In this document: piece by piece, positions 34,772 to 48,161 of the stretch | Numbering within the stretch: the stretch's first letter is position 1 | Layout of the letters: each line of letters starts with the position of its first letter | Source: Mangifera indica | Taxonomy: Eukaryota > Streptophyta > Magnoliopsida > Sapindales > Anacardiaceae | DNA length: 64,000 bases | Reading direction: 5' to 3' | Assembly (NCBI RefSeq): GCF_011075055.1 | Contig: NC_058141.1 | Coordinates: 14,393,639 to 14,457,638, forward strand | Notes under the pieces: generated by a model | Told to the model about the DNA's origin: nothing | The model's input: the letters and a program-made list of their open reading frames with translations, nothing else | The model's database searches: none | Position numbers and translations under genes: made by a program

Positions 34772-37700
34772 TCAAGCCCAATATCCAAAGCTCCGTAAAT
34801 GCCTAGAAAGGAGTCCTCCATGTTCACTCATGCTCCCTCTTAATCTATAGAAGCTTGCTTTACTTCGGACTGTTCTTAAGGGGCCTGATCTATTTCCATG
34901 CCTAATTGGTAAAGACAAGCCATCCCCGCCCACACTTGAAGCTGAAAAAGCTCTGTTTTGCACATCTTCAAGACGGCCAGAACTGTACTCCATTGTTACG
35001 AAAGAGGATGCCTGTCCGAATATTAATCGTGGCGTGAGTGCACCAGCATTCCACCAACTACTATCTGAACGTGCAAGCTCACCTTTAAAGTCAGAATCTT
35101 GACCAGATGACTCCTTTTGGCTACAGCAATCCCCACAGGTTTCATCTGTATCATTATACATCAATTTAAGAGCCTGCACAACTTCACCCATAAATGGTCG
35201 GTTGGTCACCTCCGGGTGAACACACATTGAAGCAATAGCTGCCACCTTTGCCATGTCATCAAAGTCATAACTTCCAGCCAAGGAAGGATCCACCAACTGC
35301 TCCAAACCTTCTCTGCAAGTCAGTAGTGGTCGTGCCCAAGTTACAAGATTTTCTTGTCCCTGAGGTTGGGACATATCCACGGGTTTTCTTCCAGACAGAA
35401 GCTCAAGTAGCACAACCCCATAGCTATAAACATCACTCTTCACAAGTAAATGACCCGTCATTGCATATTCCGGGGCAACATATCTGAAATCCATAAATTG
35501 ACATTCTATCAAAATCTGACACACAAAAATGACAGCAACAAGTTCTTGCATTTTATTATACAAACTGTCAGTCATTTTGACCATGGGTAAAGGAGTTATT
35601 TGGCCGAGGAAAATCTCTAGAATTTAGAAAACTAAAAATCGAATGTGGACACCGGATGGGATTGTATCTGAACATGAGTTCACAGTAACAATTTGGTAGA
35701 TTTGGCAATGAAAGATAACGATGAGTACTTGAGTGAAATTAAAAGTACCCGAAAGTTCCCATAACACGAGTAGAAATATGATGACTGCCTTCGGTTGCTT
35801 CTCTAGCCAATCCAAAATCTGAGACCTTCGGTGTAAAGTCATCTTCTAGTAAAACATTGCTAGCCTTGAAATCTCTGTGGATCACACGAGGGTTCGAATC
35901 TTCATGAAGATAAGCCAATCCTCTTGCTGCTCCAAGGGCAATCTTCATGCGTGCTTCCCAGTCAAGAGGCCCTCTTTTTTGGTCAACACCTATAACATCA
36001 ATATGAGAGAAACTTATTAGAAATTTTTCTAAGAGCAACTAGAATCAGACAAGGACTAAATCAATGTTGCCACAAAAGAATGTTTTAATAGTGTGGTATG
36101 GTAGAATTGGTGTTTTCATACCACTAAAGCAAAAAGCCAAATGAAGTGCCTCAGCTTATGATTAGAAAGTAATTTATAGTACTTTAAAGGTCAGAGGGTT
36201 AAAGGACATACCATGTAAGTGGGATTCAACGCTGCCATTGTGAACCAGTTCATAAACCAGGCAGCGTGTGCGTCCTTCAATACATATACCAATCAATTTC
36301 ACAAGATTACAGTGATGTAATCTGCTTAGCATCTCTACTTCGGCAATAAATTCACGGTCCCCATTTTGATTATTCCTTGTAAGCAACTTAACTGCAACTT
36401 CTGTTCCATCTTCCATGGTACCACGAAAAACACGTCCAAACCCTCCTTCCCCCAAAATCCTCTTTGAACTGAATTTCTCAGTAGCCTTGTCAAGCTCAGA
36501 AAGTGAGAATGTTTTAACAGAGAGAATACAAGTAGCCATGGGGGACACAAGGGACACTGAGGTCGAACTAGTGATACTACTAGATAACAGTGACCCAATG
36601 CCTGCGTTACACATTAGATCCAAACAACTCCATTACACATAAAACAATGTAGATAAATTCAGACAGGAATGCTGAAATCTAACTAAGCTTTCACTATCAA
36701 AGACGATAACGTTACAATAAGATCCAAATGTCTTCAATATTTGACACTTTTGTACAACATATTCAAGACATGTTAAAACTACAATCAATTGCGTACTTAC
36801 CAGATCTTTTGTTTATAGATGATGCAAATGCTGGACGCACAGCACTTGATGGCCTTCTAGCCTTCCTCCACTTTACAAGGATGGAGATTGCTCCAATGGA
36901 CACCAGTAATACTACAAATGCAGACAAAGCAATGATACAAATAGTTCTCAGATTCATCCTCTGATTTTTATTGACAAAATTTGCACTGATAGGGAGACCT
37001 CCAACACTTCCACTAGGACCACTCCCCATGTAACTGCCATATGGTGGAGAAGAGGGAAGCCCTGAGAAAGAATCTTAACTCATAACCACATGTAACAAAT
37101 GATTTGGTGAGCAGGAGATTTTAGAGTTGAGGAGTTTCCTACCTGGATAACTTATATAAATGACTTCATAATTACCAAATAGAGTCGCATTTAAAGGAAC
37201 TTTCTTAAGCAACAATCTTTCATATGTCAGATTAGCAGTCATATTATCAAATTTATCTCCCAGTGGAACCAAGTTAATTTCTACAACTGTCTTTCCCTGA
37301 TTTTGACTATCAGCACTGGCACCCATAATTTTCACTTGACTTTGTTGCAAATAAGTTCCAGCTGCAACTTCAATCTCAAGCTCCTTCATCAATGGAAAAA
37401 CAGCATAAGGAGCTACATCCAAAAGAAGCTTGATTTTCAAAGGAAACACACAACCGCAAGATGAACCATAGGGAGCAGCAGTAAATGGCTCCACACAAAT
37501 TTGATCACAACCTACAGAAGAATCAGTAAACAATGTACAAAACAACTCGTAAGAGACAGATTGTAACCTGAAAAGATTGGTGTCAACAAATACAACACTA
37601 CAACATGGAGCAACTTGAACAAATTTATTATGACAACCAAGATTAAGACAATGGTTATCTTACATGTTTGTATTTGTAAACCATTCCACTCTATAAGTAA

Positions 37701-40632
37701 GTGATAAGCAAAGGAATCACAAGGCACAAACTTTTAGAGTAAAATATATTCTTATACCACAAGTAGTCTCTAAATAACAATGTAAAGGTCAGTAGACATA
37801 AAAATGGCTTTTGGTTTGTTTTACTATGAGCATTATTACAAGATTTTTGTTCAGAAAACCCAAATTCAAGAACAGAAAAGAAATCCCCAGTGACGACACA
37901 GAAGAATTCATATAGCCTCAAATGGAAAAAAATTATAGACAAATTCGATCTTTCTTTCTCCCATCAGTTATTCTCTTTAAATTAATGAGTCGGTATAAAT
38001 TTCCAATAAGTGATTCCTGACATCTGGAAAGAATAAAGAAATTGAAGTTTTGGAAAATAGCTATGCATCATCTAATACTTCTTTTTCCATGCTAGCCATA
38101 GTGGCAACAGAGATCCCTTTGTTTATATCTCCTTCACCTACCCTGTGAGATTCCACAGATTGCTGGCATCATATATTTAATGGTGAAGAATACCATAAAC
38201 ATTTACCAATGAATACATGTGCTAGGATCAGATATGATGCAAAAAATTTATTGAATACTCGCGATTTCTTTGTAAGTTCTCCACTGTCCAATGGTTATGA
38301 AAAATTGCGGAGAGGGAGAGAGAGATTCTACAACACAATTAAAGACCATCACTGAAATATTACCTTGTCTTTCAGGAGGGGATGGAGTGACAGCATGAGG
38401 CTTCACATGATGATGATGACGATGATGACGACCATGACGATGCCTTCGAATTGGATGAATACCAGGACCTGAAATGAAGGCTGAAGTAGAGAAGACAATA
38501 TATGTTATTTTTCTGTAACAATGCCGCAAGAAGGAGGGAGAGCACAGGGCGCAGTAAATGATGGACCAAGTGGTAGAGAAATGCATGGGAAGTGTGTGGG
38601 CAGTTATGATGAAATAGGCAACAGTTAGCATGAAGTGGGCAAGAAGAAGAGTCGGGATGAAGGGAGGAGAGAAGTAGGGAAATGCGGAAACATAAAGAAG
38701 CAGTTATGAAATGGCCAGGTATAAAAGAGTGATTGCAGAAGGAAGGATGCAAGGAAAATCAGAAAGAAAGCATAGGTGTAGGGAGAGTTTTGGCCTCTGA
38801 AAGCCAATAGAATTGTGTTTGGTTTCTGTTTTTGTTCTTTGTAAATACTACTATTATCCATTACAAAAATCCTATTTTCTGTTGTTTGGTTTGAGAGTTT
38901 ACGAGATTCATGGGTTCCTAAGTCCTAACACAATGTGATGGCAAGATGCTAAAAATAAGATCATGGTAGATACCTTGATGGATAGGGGATGGTGTAGGTG
39001 CCAAATAAGGTCCCAACAAAGGCTTAACAACATGCGTTCGACTTGGCCTTGATTGAGCAAATGACATCCTAATGGAAATTTCCCTAGCTGCTAGCAGCAC
39101 AAAAACCTCAAAAATTATCCATGTGTGAACATTTACCCAAAAATATAGAGAGAAAGAAAGAGACCTATAAATGATACCAGTGAAGGTGATCAATTTTATT
39201 TGGTTATTTTATACGGTCCAGTTTTCTTCTCTGGAAGATTGTAATTCATGGATAACTTTTTCTCTAACAATTTTGATTTCTAAGGGATGTTATCAAGCCA
39301 ACTTAGCACCAAAGGAAGATTTTCTATATATCCATAAGTTTTTATATGAAAACTTTTGGATGGGAATTAAAACTTTACAAATCAAGGTTGGAATAAAGTC
39401 AGCAAATTATAGCAAGTAACAGCCTTACCATGTTCAACTAAGACTTCTCTAGTTGATAAAGGCTTATTTGATTGCGCGGAAGGAGATAAGTATATGCGGA
39501 ATAATGAATGCCCTGAAGTTAAAAACAGCATGTCCGTTAGCTTTCAGAACTGCACCAAACCTTATAATAGACAATACACCTATGTTGAATAAATATGCTA
39601 CAATGACATATGTATGACATCACAACCATATTTTACAATGAAGATAAGAATGTAACATAGAAACCATGATCATTCTTCGGAAAAGATAAATCCAAAATAA
39701 TTGTTGTGATCACTTTAAGAGACATTAAAGATTTTATATTCCCTTTACTAGGCCTGTTCAGGAAACGAAGATCAAAACAATTATCTCACTCTGGTCCCAA
39801 GATCCGAATGTCTTTTAATTACATCCTGTATATTCATAAATCTCTCATGGATACACATCTAAAGAAATATTCCAATGCCTTTCATTCTAATCTTTAATTC
39901 ACAAATCAACCGAATCTCCTACTATTAAAAATCAACATAGAAAGCGAAAAGTATATACATTAATGTCTAATGCCATATCACACACATGCAATAAATAAGA
40001 AAAACGATGCTCCAACAGGAAAGAAAAAATATCAAAAATCATTGAAACTGATTTAACTTTCAGAGGGCAGCCAGTTATTTTACATTATACATGTAAAGAT
40101 GCTGAAACATGATAGGGAAACTGTTGCAACCCGTAACGCCATCCTAGTTTTACAATTTTCTTTGAATAAAAGAGAATTACAATTAGCTTAGCTTGGGTGA
40201 AGGACCAAATTGTACTCCATTACTCAACGGTTCACAAAAGGTTTCCGAAAAAGCTAATTATTTAGTGAGAGAATAACAAAGAAGAATAAAAAGAATAAAC
40301 GTTTGACCATTTGGTGACGTGTTTCAGTTTCAAATTCAACTTAGCTAGTAGACAAAAAAATGTACAGCTTCTTTTCCAATTGTTCACACAAGAAAGACAA
40401 GAACTGAAGTTAGCTGCTTAAAAATTATTTAATACCAAAAACGCCAAAACTAATCCTCCAAAAAGGCTAAATACAAACAAAGGGCATTGTTTATCCATAG
40501 TAAACTGGAGGCTTCTTTGCCCTCAGATAAAATGCCGTAAACTGGAATGGCATTAATCTTAAAGAGAGCAGTACCTAAACATGAGGAAAGAAAGCTGAGA
40601 AGGTGAAGAATAAGCAGAGTTAAAGCAAGCAT
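34772..40632 (-). CDS. ALE2: ALE2-type receptor-like kinase
   Basis: Nine exons give 778 residues: 40632-40575, 39512-39429, 39090-38974, 38468-38364, 37511-37143, 37061-36801, 36601-36212, 35989-35749, 35483-34772. Order: signal peptide ([17 protein letters not shown]), Pro/Ser/His-rich ectodomain with the run [14 protein letters not shown], a Cys-bearing module ([20 protein letters not shown]), a transmembrane helix near 278-302 followed by KWRK, then a Ser/Thr kinase. Kinase landmarks: GEGGFGRV near 382, Lys near 403, HRDFKASN with Asp near 501, DFG near 519, and APEYAMTGH. All catalytic residues are present. The Arabidopsis match, At2g20300/ALE2, acts at the plasma membrane in epidermis and cuticle formation; function here is inferred. 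One odd residue: HHCNLVKL where the family has HHRNLVKL. Confidence 0.93.
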
Positions 40633-41624
40633 CTTCTCGTTTTAAACCGAAATCCAAACAGAACATTGTCAACAACCAACACTTTCCAGCTCAAGCACCT
40701 CGCCGGGGACTGACCGTAGCTTCCTCTGGTTTCGTCGAACCACTGGGCGCCGGCAAACCTCTCCATCGCAGTCCGTCGCCACAATAAAACACTCCATAAC
40801 TATCAAAAGCTACCACGAAGACATCATCACATGCCCTCAGCTTCAAGTTCCAAAAGAGCAGAAAATAAATAAAACCCTAGGAAAGAGAATGTTGGTAGCT
40901 GAAAACAAGACAAATTACAGATCCAAAAAACACGGTAAAGATCTAGCAAAAGAAACAAATACAGATACAGAAAGAGATGTCCTAAAAAAAGCACGTACAA
41001 ATGGAGGATCTATGGAGTGAGCGAGAGGAGAAGAGAAGAAAAGAGAATAGAGAGATCCTGAAATGAAATGGAGGGCGAAACCAAAAATGGCCGAGGTTTT
41101 GATTTGAATGAAGAGTGCGTGTGAGAGTTTGGTGAAGCTAAACAGGGGGAGAGAGTGAATGTGTCTGAGAAAGAGCGAGAGAGTGAGGCTGAGAGTGTGG
41201 GTGAGGTGGTACTGGTGGGGCCCTTTATTGCTTGCCTTGCTAGCTTGTGTGTAGCTGCGGCAATGTTCTACTCCGTCTACGTGCCTATGGAAATTAATGA
41301 TGAATGTCTGGTCCACGCGTTCATTAAGGCGCGTGCTAGGAACGAATCATTGAACGACAAGGAAAGGGCCATTTGGTACCGTCGGTTGGAAGGGTTATGT
41401 CTTTCCGGAATTTCAGAAAAGTTAAAAAAACAGCCAAAAGATTCATTAGAAAAATAAAATAAAAAGTAAACGGAAAGGATAGAACGTTTGTGCGGGGAAA
41501 GTACATCAATGCTTGCAATGGCCGTGGACTGGCTTTTATGCGCAGAGTTTTATCCGGTTCGTGTAGTTGATCGGCCCGAATATAAAACAGTTCGATTTGA
41601 ATACAATTTTCCATCATAGAAAGT

Positions 41625-42504
41625 AGCCCCAAGGCCTTATTCCCACCCAAGGCTTGTTGAAATCCCGATTAATATTTGAAAACTAAATACTTATTTATTA
41701 TTCAAATTTATTAGAAAATTTTGTTAATTTAATTAAAATTACTATTTTACCCTTATTCTAGGGTTTTATATAATTCAAAATTTTTTCTTCAATTGTCCCC
41801 CCAAAGTTTAAAAACTTTATATTACACCCCTATTTCCACCATTTTCACAAACAATGCCAACAACTTGTCCCATCCTCTTTGGGTGATGAAGAAATTTGAG
41901 AAACTCTGGTAACTACTCCATTCATTTATAGTCGACAAAGAAACCATAATCGATAAGAAAAACGATGGTCTTGTGAGTAAATCAAATGTTGACGAAGAAA
42001 ACCCAAGAATCATGATGTTCCTTAAAGCGAAAATGAGCATCATAGCAAAAAATGAGCGTTGAGGAATTGACCGAGATATCATATACACAGATTGTCATCA
42101 TCAATTGAAAACAAGAGCATTATAACAAGCGTTTTATCCAAATCTTTCACTTGTTTTTTAATCGAGAAATCATGATTGAAGTGTCGGAAATTCTACCAGA
42201 GAGAGAAAAGTATGGAGAAGAGAGAGTTTGATCACCAGAGGAATTTCACCAAAGAAATTGAAACCTAGTAAAGGAAAATGTAACTTTTCAAAGTTTAATC
42301 TTGAAAAAAAATTATTAATTTTCTAAACTAAACGAAAAAATGAGATAAAGTTTTATAATTTTTAATATATTATTAGTTTAATAATGATTTTACTCTTAAA
42401 ACTAATTAATTTTAATTGTTTGTGAATAAGAATTTAAATTTTTAAAAATTAACTAGTATAAGTTAGATATTCAACAAACCTTAGGTGGAAATAAGTCTTT
42501 TGGC
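41625..42504. mobile_element. Mutator-like non-autonomous element
   Basis: The right end on the reverse strand reads GGCCAAAAGACTTATTTCCA followed by CCTAAGGTTTGTTGAAT. The left end reads AGCCCCAAGGCCTTATTCCC followed by ACCCAAGGCTTGTTGAAAT. This inverted similarity continues into AT-rich arms. It matches the element at 49162-50230. No transposase is present and no clear target duplication is visible, because the right flank runs straight into a TA microsatellite. Confidence 0.65.
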
Positions 42505-42506
42505 CT

Positions 42507-42509
<3 letters not shown>

Positions 42510-42560
<51 letters not shown>
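42510..42560. repeat. (TA)n microsatellite
   Basis: About 50 bp of uninterrupted TA dinucleotides, starting a few bases beyond the right end of the Mutator-like element. Confidence 0.97.
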
Positions 42561-42563
<3 letters not shown>

Positions 42564-43039
42564 CAAAATTCTTTTTATTAACATTGAGAAATTTCGCAAC
42601 CAATTGTCTTCCTTGTTTGAAGTCATTAATTAAATAAAAGCTAAAGTATTATTTCTCAGCAAAGTAGTTATGAAATTGACGGGTAATTTTAATTATTAAA
42701 AAGTATTTATATTACTTTTAAAATATTATAATAAATATGTATTATTGAGTAATGTTATTTCTTAAACACTTATAGAAGATAAATATATATATTTTCTTTA
42801 TTTTATTTATAAAATTATCATTTTTACGTATATACTTTGAAAATATAATATATCATCAATAGTTTTAATACAATATTTATATTTTATTATGTATTTTACG
42901 GATATAGGTATTTATATCATTTTTTTAATATTATATTAAATATATATTATGGGATAATGTTATTTTTTAAAAATTAAGGGTAAATGTATATTTTTTATTT
43001 AAAAAATTATCATATTTATTTTTATATTTTAAAAATAAG

Positions 43040-43207
43040 CAATATTATGTATACCCACTTTGGGTACATAAATACATACACACTTATATGTGTCATCATA
43101 TGGTTGGTTATTGTTTTATTTTTAATTTAAAATCATCAAATCACATGATGACACATATAAATGTGTACACATTTATGTACCCACTTTAGGTACACATAGT
43201 TTTATTG
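43040..43207. mobile_element. MITE-like inverted-repeat element, copy 2
   Basis: A 168-bp foldback. The left arm has CAATATTATGTATACCC, ACTTTGGGTACATAAATAC and TATGTGTCATCATATG. The right arm on the reverse strand has CAATAAAACTATGTGTACC, TAAAGTGGGTACATAAATG and TATGTGTCATCATGTG. The arms are about 65 bp. Same family as 28257-28434 but better preserved. Confidence 0.8.
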
Positions 43208-43470
43208 TTTAAAAATATAATACATTATTAATAGTTTGTAATATGACAATTAATAGTTTATAGGTTTAACAGTAAAAAATTGGAATTGTTAAAGAGCATA
43301 TTGAGATTTTATAAACACCATAAATATTTTTCAAATTTCAAAACTCTTTTAAAATTTTCATTAACACTCATAATATTTTTATTAACAACAGTTTCACAAT
43401 CCATCAAATAGGCACGGGGATGACAGTGAAGATACCCAAGAAAAAAAGTTGTTGAAAATCATTTTTACAA

Positions 43471-43640
43471 GAAAGAGAAGAAAACGCGAGAAGCAGAGCT
43501 TGAAGATGAACAACAGAAATTAAATGAGGAAGAAAGAAAGAATCGGAAAGAGAAAAGCATGGGGGAGAGAGTGTTTATGAACCCAAGGCTGGCAAGAAGT
43601 GGACATTAGATGGAGAAGATTCTGATGATGAAGTACCCCC
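43471..43640 (+). pseudogene. Captured fragment resembling a DEAD-box RNA helicase (RH42/PRP5-like)
   Basis: One frame reads KEKKTREAELEDEQQKLNEE and then charged Arg/Lys sequence. After a frame change near 43570 it reads YEPKAGKKWTLDGEDSDDE. Both phrases, in this order, match my memory of the charged N-terminal region of plant RH42 (RCF1, At1g20920). No start, no helicase motifs and a stop shortly after show it is a fragment. On its right, 43801-43830 carries an inverted-repeat end of the Mutator-like type (reverse strand GTCAAAACCTTATTCTCACC), which suggests transposon capture. The left end of that element was not found. Confidence 0.6.
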
Positions 43641-44556
43641 AAACTGAAAAAGGAAAAATTTAGGAGGGTATCTTCAACATTATAATAAACAAGGGGATAA
43701 ATTGGTGATTTAAAATTGAATTACTAGAAAATACTATATTAGATAATAAATAAATATTTAAATTTTTATAAGTTAGTGGGTAAAAATTGCCATTAAACTA
43801 AACCTTTGGTGAGAATAAGGTTTTGACTATAAAAAAAAGATAAGCACATCAAATTTGTAGGGGAATGTTTGGCTGACAAAGGTTTAGAGGTAAGTTGAAA
43901 TATTAAAATTTATTATTTAATTGTAATGGCCTAACCTAACAAACATGATAGCCAACCTTAAATTATTTCAGAGCAGCAAATGTTTGATCCCTAACGTATC
44001 AAAATTATGTCAACAGAAATTTTCGAAGAAAATTGCTAATGAAGTAACTTTATCGGTTGGCCGCCCATTAAACCTACAGTTTAGGTGCTTCCAACAACAA
44101 AAACTGAAAACGACACCGTCTTTATCCAGAAAAGCCGAAGCCGGCAATTTCCGGATCTATCAACAGGAACTTTGCTTCTTCCACCATCTTACCTCATTAC
44201 TGCAACACACCAACGCCAGTTAACCCAAATTTTGTCTTCTGCTCACTTATTTTCGTTTCTTTTTCATCTCTATCCCTGTCTCGTTCTATTCGTTCGGTGC
44301 ACTCACTTCTACGTCTCATAGTTCTATACTTCTATTGTCGTCATATATAAATCTCCGCTTATTTTCCACGTCAGCCGTCTACTCTCGTGAGTTGTTATGA
44401 ATCTTTTGCTAAGTCTTCGTATCTGGTAAGTTCGTCTGTTTGCTTGTTGGTTCTGAGGATTTATTTTCAACTGTTGATTAATCGTGGAAAATTTACGCTG
44501 CTGTTGTATTGATTTTGTAAACTCATGATTAGTATGGCGTAGAATTGGCCAATTTG

Positions 44557-47500
44557 ATGGATAATTCAGAAATATTGATTGGCCCGAGAGGTCTGATAAA
44601 GAGGCATGAATTTGTCAGAGTTATAGTTCAATGTTTATATTCATTAGGCTGCAAGAATTCGGCTTCTTGTTTGGAGTCTGAGTCTGGAATATTATACAAA
44701 TCTGTGGATTTTGAAAAGCTTGAACTGCAAATACTTAATGGGAATTGGGATGGTTGTATTGATACACTTAATGCAATTTCGGGTTTGAATTTAAACGATG
44801 AGGTGAGAGCTTCAGTGTTGTTTTTGGTATTTAAACAATGTCTTTTGGAGTATTTAAATCGTGGGGAGGAGTCATTGGCTTTGGATGTTTTAAGGAAAAA
44901 AGTTCCTTCATTAATTGTGAGCAAGGAGAAAGTTCACAACCTTGCTTCAAGTATCGTTTGCTTGGAGGAGAAAGAGTTGGGCAAAATTGATGAAAATGCT
45001 ATTTTTGAGTTCCGGAAGAGGTTGTTGGTGGAGTTGGAGAGATTGCTTCCTCCACCCATTGTGTTGCCTCAAAGAAGGCTGGAACATCTTGTTGAAACTG
45101 CGGTTACATCACAGATTGATTCATGTTTGTATCACAATTCACCTGATGCTGTTTCTTTGTATGAGGATCATTGCTGTGGTAGAGATCAGATTCCCACGGA
45201 GACTGTTCAGGTGTGCTTTCTGCTGCTTTTGAAACTGTCACGGCTAAGATAGATCTAGTATACTAGTTTTTATCTCAATTGTTATATGTGTTTTTTATTA
45301 CATTTTGGGTATTGTGTTATGACTGTTACTAATTTGCGTGTTGGCTGCCTTTTGTTGATCAAGTGTATGAATGTTGTGGTAACTTGGAACTGGTAAAATT
45401 CTTTGTGTTAAATACACAAACTTAGACAAGCCCATGAATTAAGGCATGTTGAGTTTACAGGATCTGATTTGTTATTATCTTTACTTAAATCTTTTTATAA
45501 CCTGCACACTTGGCAGTTGGTACAGGATAAAATTTTCCCCCAAGTCCTATTCCTTGAAATTATCTTTAGAATAGAGAACAGAAATATTGATAATTTTCCT
45601 TAATCTTGATTTGTTGATGAGATTTTAAAAGTTCCTTGTTGATCTATTCATGTGATTATAATAGAATTTTTTTTTTTAATTTACTGATTGGAAGCCGACA
45701 CCACATTTACCATTATATAAACAAAATCCATAAGATATTGTCTTATATTTATTGCACATGGTCGTTTGTATTCTTCTTCTAGCATGTAATAGAAAAACAC
45801 TTGTATAAATGAATTTATCGGAGGATGATTTACCTCCTCCATACATCCTTTTTTTTTTCCTTCTAATTCCTGTAAAATTATATTTGCCTTGGCTTGAGCG
45901 AAGTAATGAACTGAAAACAATATTATTTCATGTTTCTACCTACGTAAAATTAATGAGGATGGCAGTTGAGCATGTTGGTATCATTAAATAGTAGTTTTTT
46001 CCCACTTCAAAGAGAATGTCATGTCAGAAAATATTAAATGTTCTCTTTGAGCCAGTTTCTTGAACAAGAGCATTTTTTTATTTACAGTGTAACACACTTG
46101 AGCCTTTTATATGGATATGGTCACTTCTACTGTCATTCTTCTGGATAATTGAGCTTGTTCTTAGCAGAAGAAAAGGTTATCTAAGCATAACCCATGGAAA
46201 CAATTTGTAAAATGTGATGTATGTGACAAAAAAATATTGCTTTGTGATTTCTATTGTTGCAGATATTGAGTGAGCATAAGAATGAAGTTTGGTTTGTACA
46301 ATTTTCTAATAATGGGCAGTACTTAGCCTCTTCGTCGAGTGACTGCACAGCTATTATATGGAAGGTATTGTCCATATGTTACTTTCTGGCATTGCCTATT
46401 GATGTATTGAGTCAAGCATATTTATGATGCTCTGATGTTAAAATTGTTGCTTTAAAATTGATAACTTGCATACAATGTGTCTATACATATTGTTAGATAT
46501 TGTGCTTCAGAGTATCAGAGCTATGTCTTAAACATTGCTTTCTCACTGGGTACATTTATGATTAAACTTACTGAACAAATCAATGAAAATAAAATTTTTG
46601 AGGGCTGTTATCTTATATCTGAGAAACCATGGGGAAGTTAATCGTAGTTTAGCACGCAAAAATGAAATATGGGTATGTTTATACCTATGATGATTGTTTG
46701 AAAAACTTACATTTACATGTACATGTTATACTGAGTTGACATCCATATTACTGTGTAAACTTGTAAAATTGATTCATTATATATAATTCTTCTGCTAGGT
46801 GCTGGAAGATGATACACTGACATTTAAACACACGCTCCGAAGCCATGAAAACCCAGTTTCTTTTGTTGCATGGAGTCCAGATGACTCAAGTCTGCTTACA
46901 TGTGGTAATGCAGAAGTTCTCAAGCTTTGGGATGTGGAAACAGGTATATGCAAGCATACATTTGGAGATCATGGCTTCATTGTAAGCTCTTGTGCTTGGT
47001 TTCCCGACTCAAAGCGACTTGTGTGTGGCAGTTCTGACCCTGAAAAGGGAATCTTCATGTGGGATTGTGACGGGAACGAGATTAAAGCATGGAGGGGAAT
47101 GAGGATGCCCAAGGTGCTGGATCTTGCTGTGACACCAGATGGAGAAAACCTTATCAGCGTATTATCAGATAAAGATATCCGGATACTAAACTTGGGGACA
47201 AATGCTGAGAGGGTGATCTGTGAGGAGCACCGAATTACATCCCTTTCAATATCTGTAGATAGTAAGTTCTTTATTGTTAACTTAAACAGCCAAGAGATCC
47301 ATTTGTGGGATGTTGCTGGAAATTGGGAAAAGCCACTAAAGTATAAGGGCCACAAGCAAAACGAATATGTGATACGGTCCTGCTTCGGTGGGTTGGATAG
47401 TACATATATTGCTAGCGGGAGTGAGAATTCTCAGGTACATCATTATCCCCAAGGCCATGTGCCTCTTAGTTATTACATTTGAAGAATTCAGATATGTGCT

Positions 47501-48161
47501 CATGCACCTAACTTCTATTCAATTTTATATTGGTCCAAAGTTTCTATAGTTTCAAATTGTTGTCTTAGATGTCATTTTTAGCTTAAAATTTTGGTCTGTG
47601 AAAGTATCAAGTTTGATTTTGTGCTTGGGAGCAAGTTGTACTGTTAAATGAATTGAGAAGGATAACATTCCCATTTCTGAGCTCTTTCCTTGGGTATGAT
47701 GCATCACATGTACAATGTTAATGCCCTGAGAATGTCATCCAGCCAGATGGTAACTCTCAAGTGTCTTCACCTCTCTCTCATTGCATTCTGACCCCCGGGA
47801 TAAATTGATGGCTTTTATGTTGTATTCTATCTAATTTTAGAGTAACAAACATGCTCATGTGCTCACACACATGCACATATAGTTTATTACGTTATTGTAG
47901 TTTTTGATTAATTCGTTCACCTTCCATTGAATGTTAGAGCAAATGGATCTTTAACTTGCATGTCTGTCTTAACAGGTCTACATCTGGAATCGGCGGAGCT
48001 CTAAGCCAATTGAAGTTTTAATTGGTCATTCGATGACTGTAAATTGTGTGAGCTGGAACCCTAAGAGGCTCCAGATGTTGGCATCAGCGAGTGATGATCA
48101 TACAATCCGTATCTGGGGTCCAAGCCTATCCAAGAAGACACAGTCCGAAAGACTCATTTGA
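44557..48161 (+). CDS. WDR26/GID7-like protein (LisH-CTLH plus WD40 repeats)
   Basis: Four exons (44557-45210, 46263-46364, 46799-47434, 47976-48161) give 525 residues. The N-terminus carries a LisH-like helix pair ([20 protein letters not shown]) and a CTLH-like segment ([20 protein letters not shown]). WD40 repeats run from about residue 219 to the end: [84 protein letters not shown], and [15 protein letters not shown]. This architecture is that of WDR26, the Gid7-type subunit of the CTLH/GID ubiquitin ligase. The best recalled match is At5g43920, a shorter relative of At5g08560 (WDR26). ATG 44557 is the first in-frame Met. A leader intron may start near 44427. Confidence 0.92.

Larger units (their letters stand above)
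40633..44556. other. Large divergent intergenic region with transposon remnants
   Basis: About 3.9 kb between the divergent ALE2-like and WDR26-like genes. The ALE2 side (40633-41250) is a likely promoter/leader with GA-rich tracts. The middle holds a Mutator-like element (about 41625-42504), a TA microsatellite, a MITE (43040-43207) and a helicase-fragment-bearing remnant ending at about 43830. The right 0.5 kb should be the WDR26-like promoter and leader. Confidence 0.6.

Noticed and set aside
38248..38861. Three overlapping minus-strand ORFs of 78-127 codons
   Set aside because: Only 38468-38364 is real coding sequence, as exon 4 of the ALE2-like gene; the rest is intron.
41155..41457. 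100-codon plus-strand ORF near the ALE2-like promoter
   Set aside because: No recognised domain, GA-repeat start and position in the leader of the opposite gene make coding unlikely.
43945..44223. 92-codon plus-strand ORF upstream of the WDR26-like gene
   Set aside because: No similarity recognised; in the promoter/leader region. An upstream ORF role is possible but unsupported.
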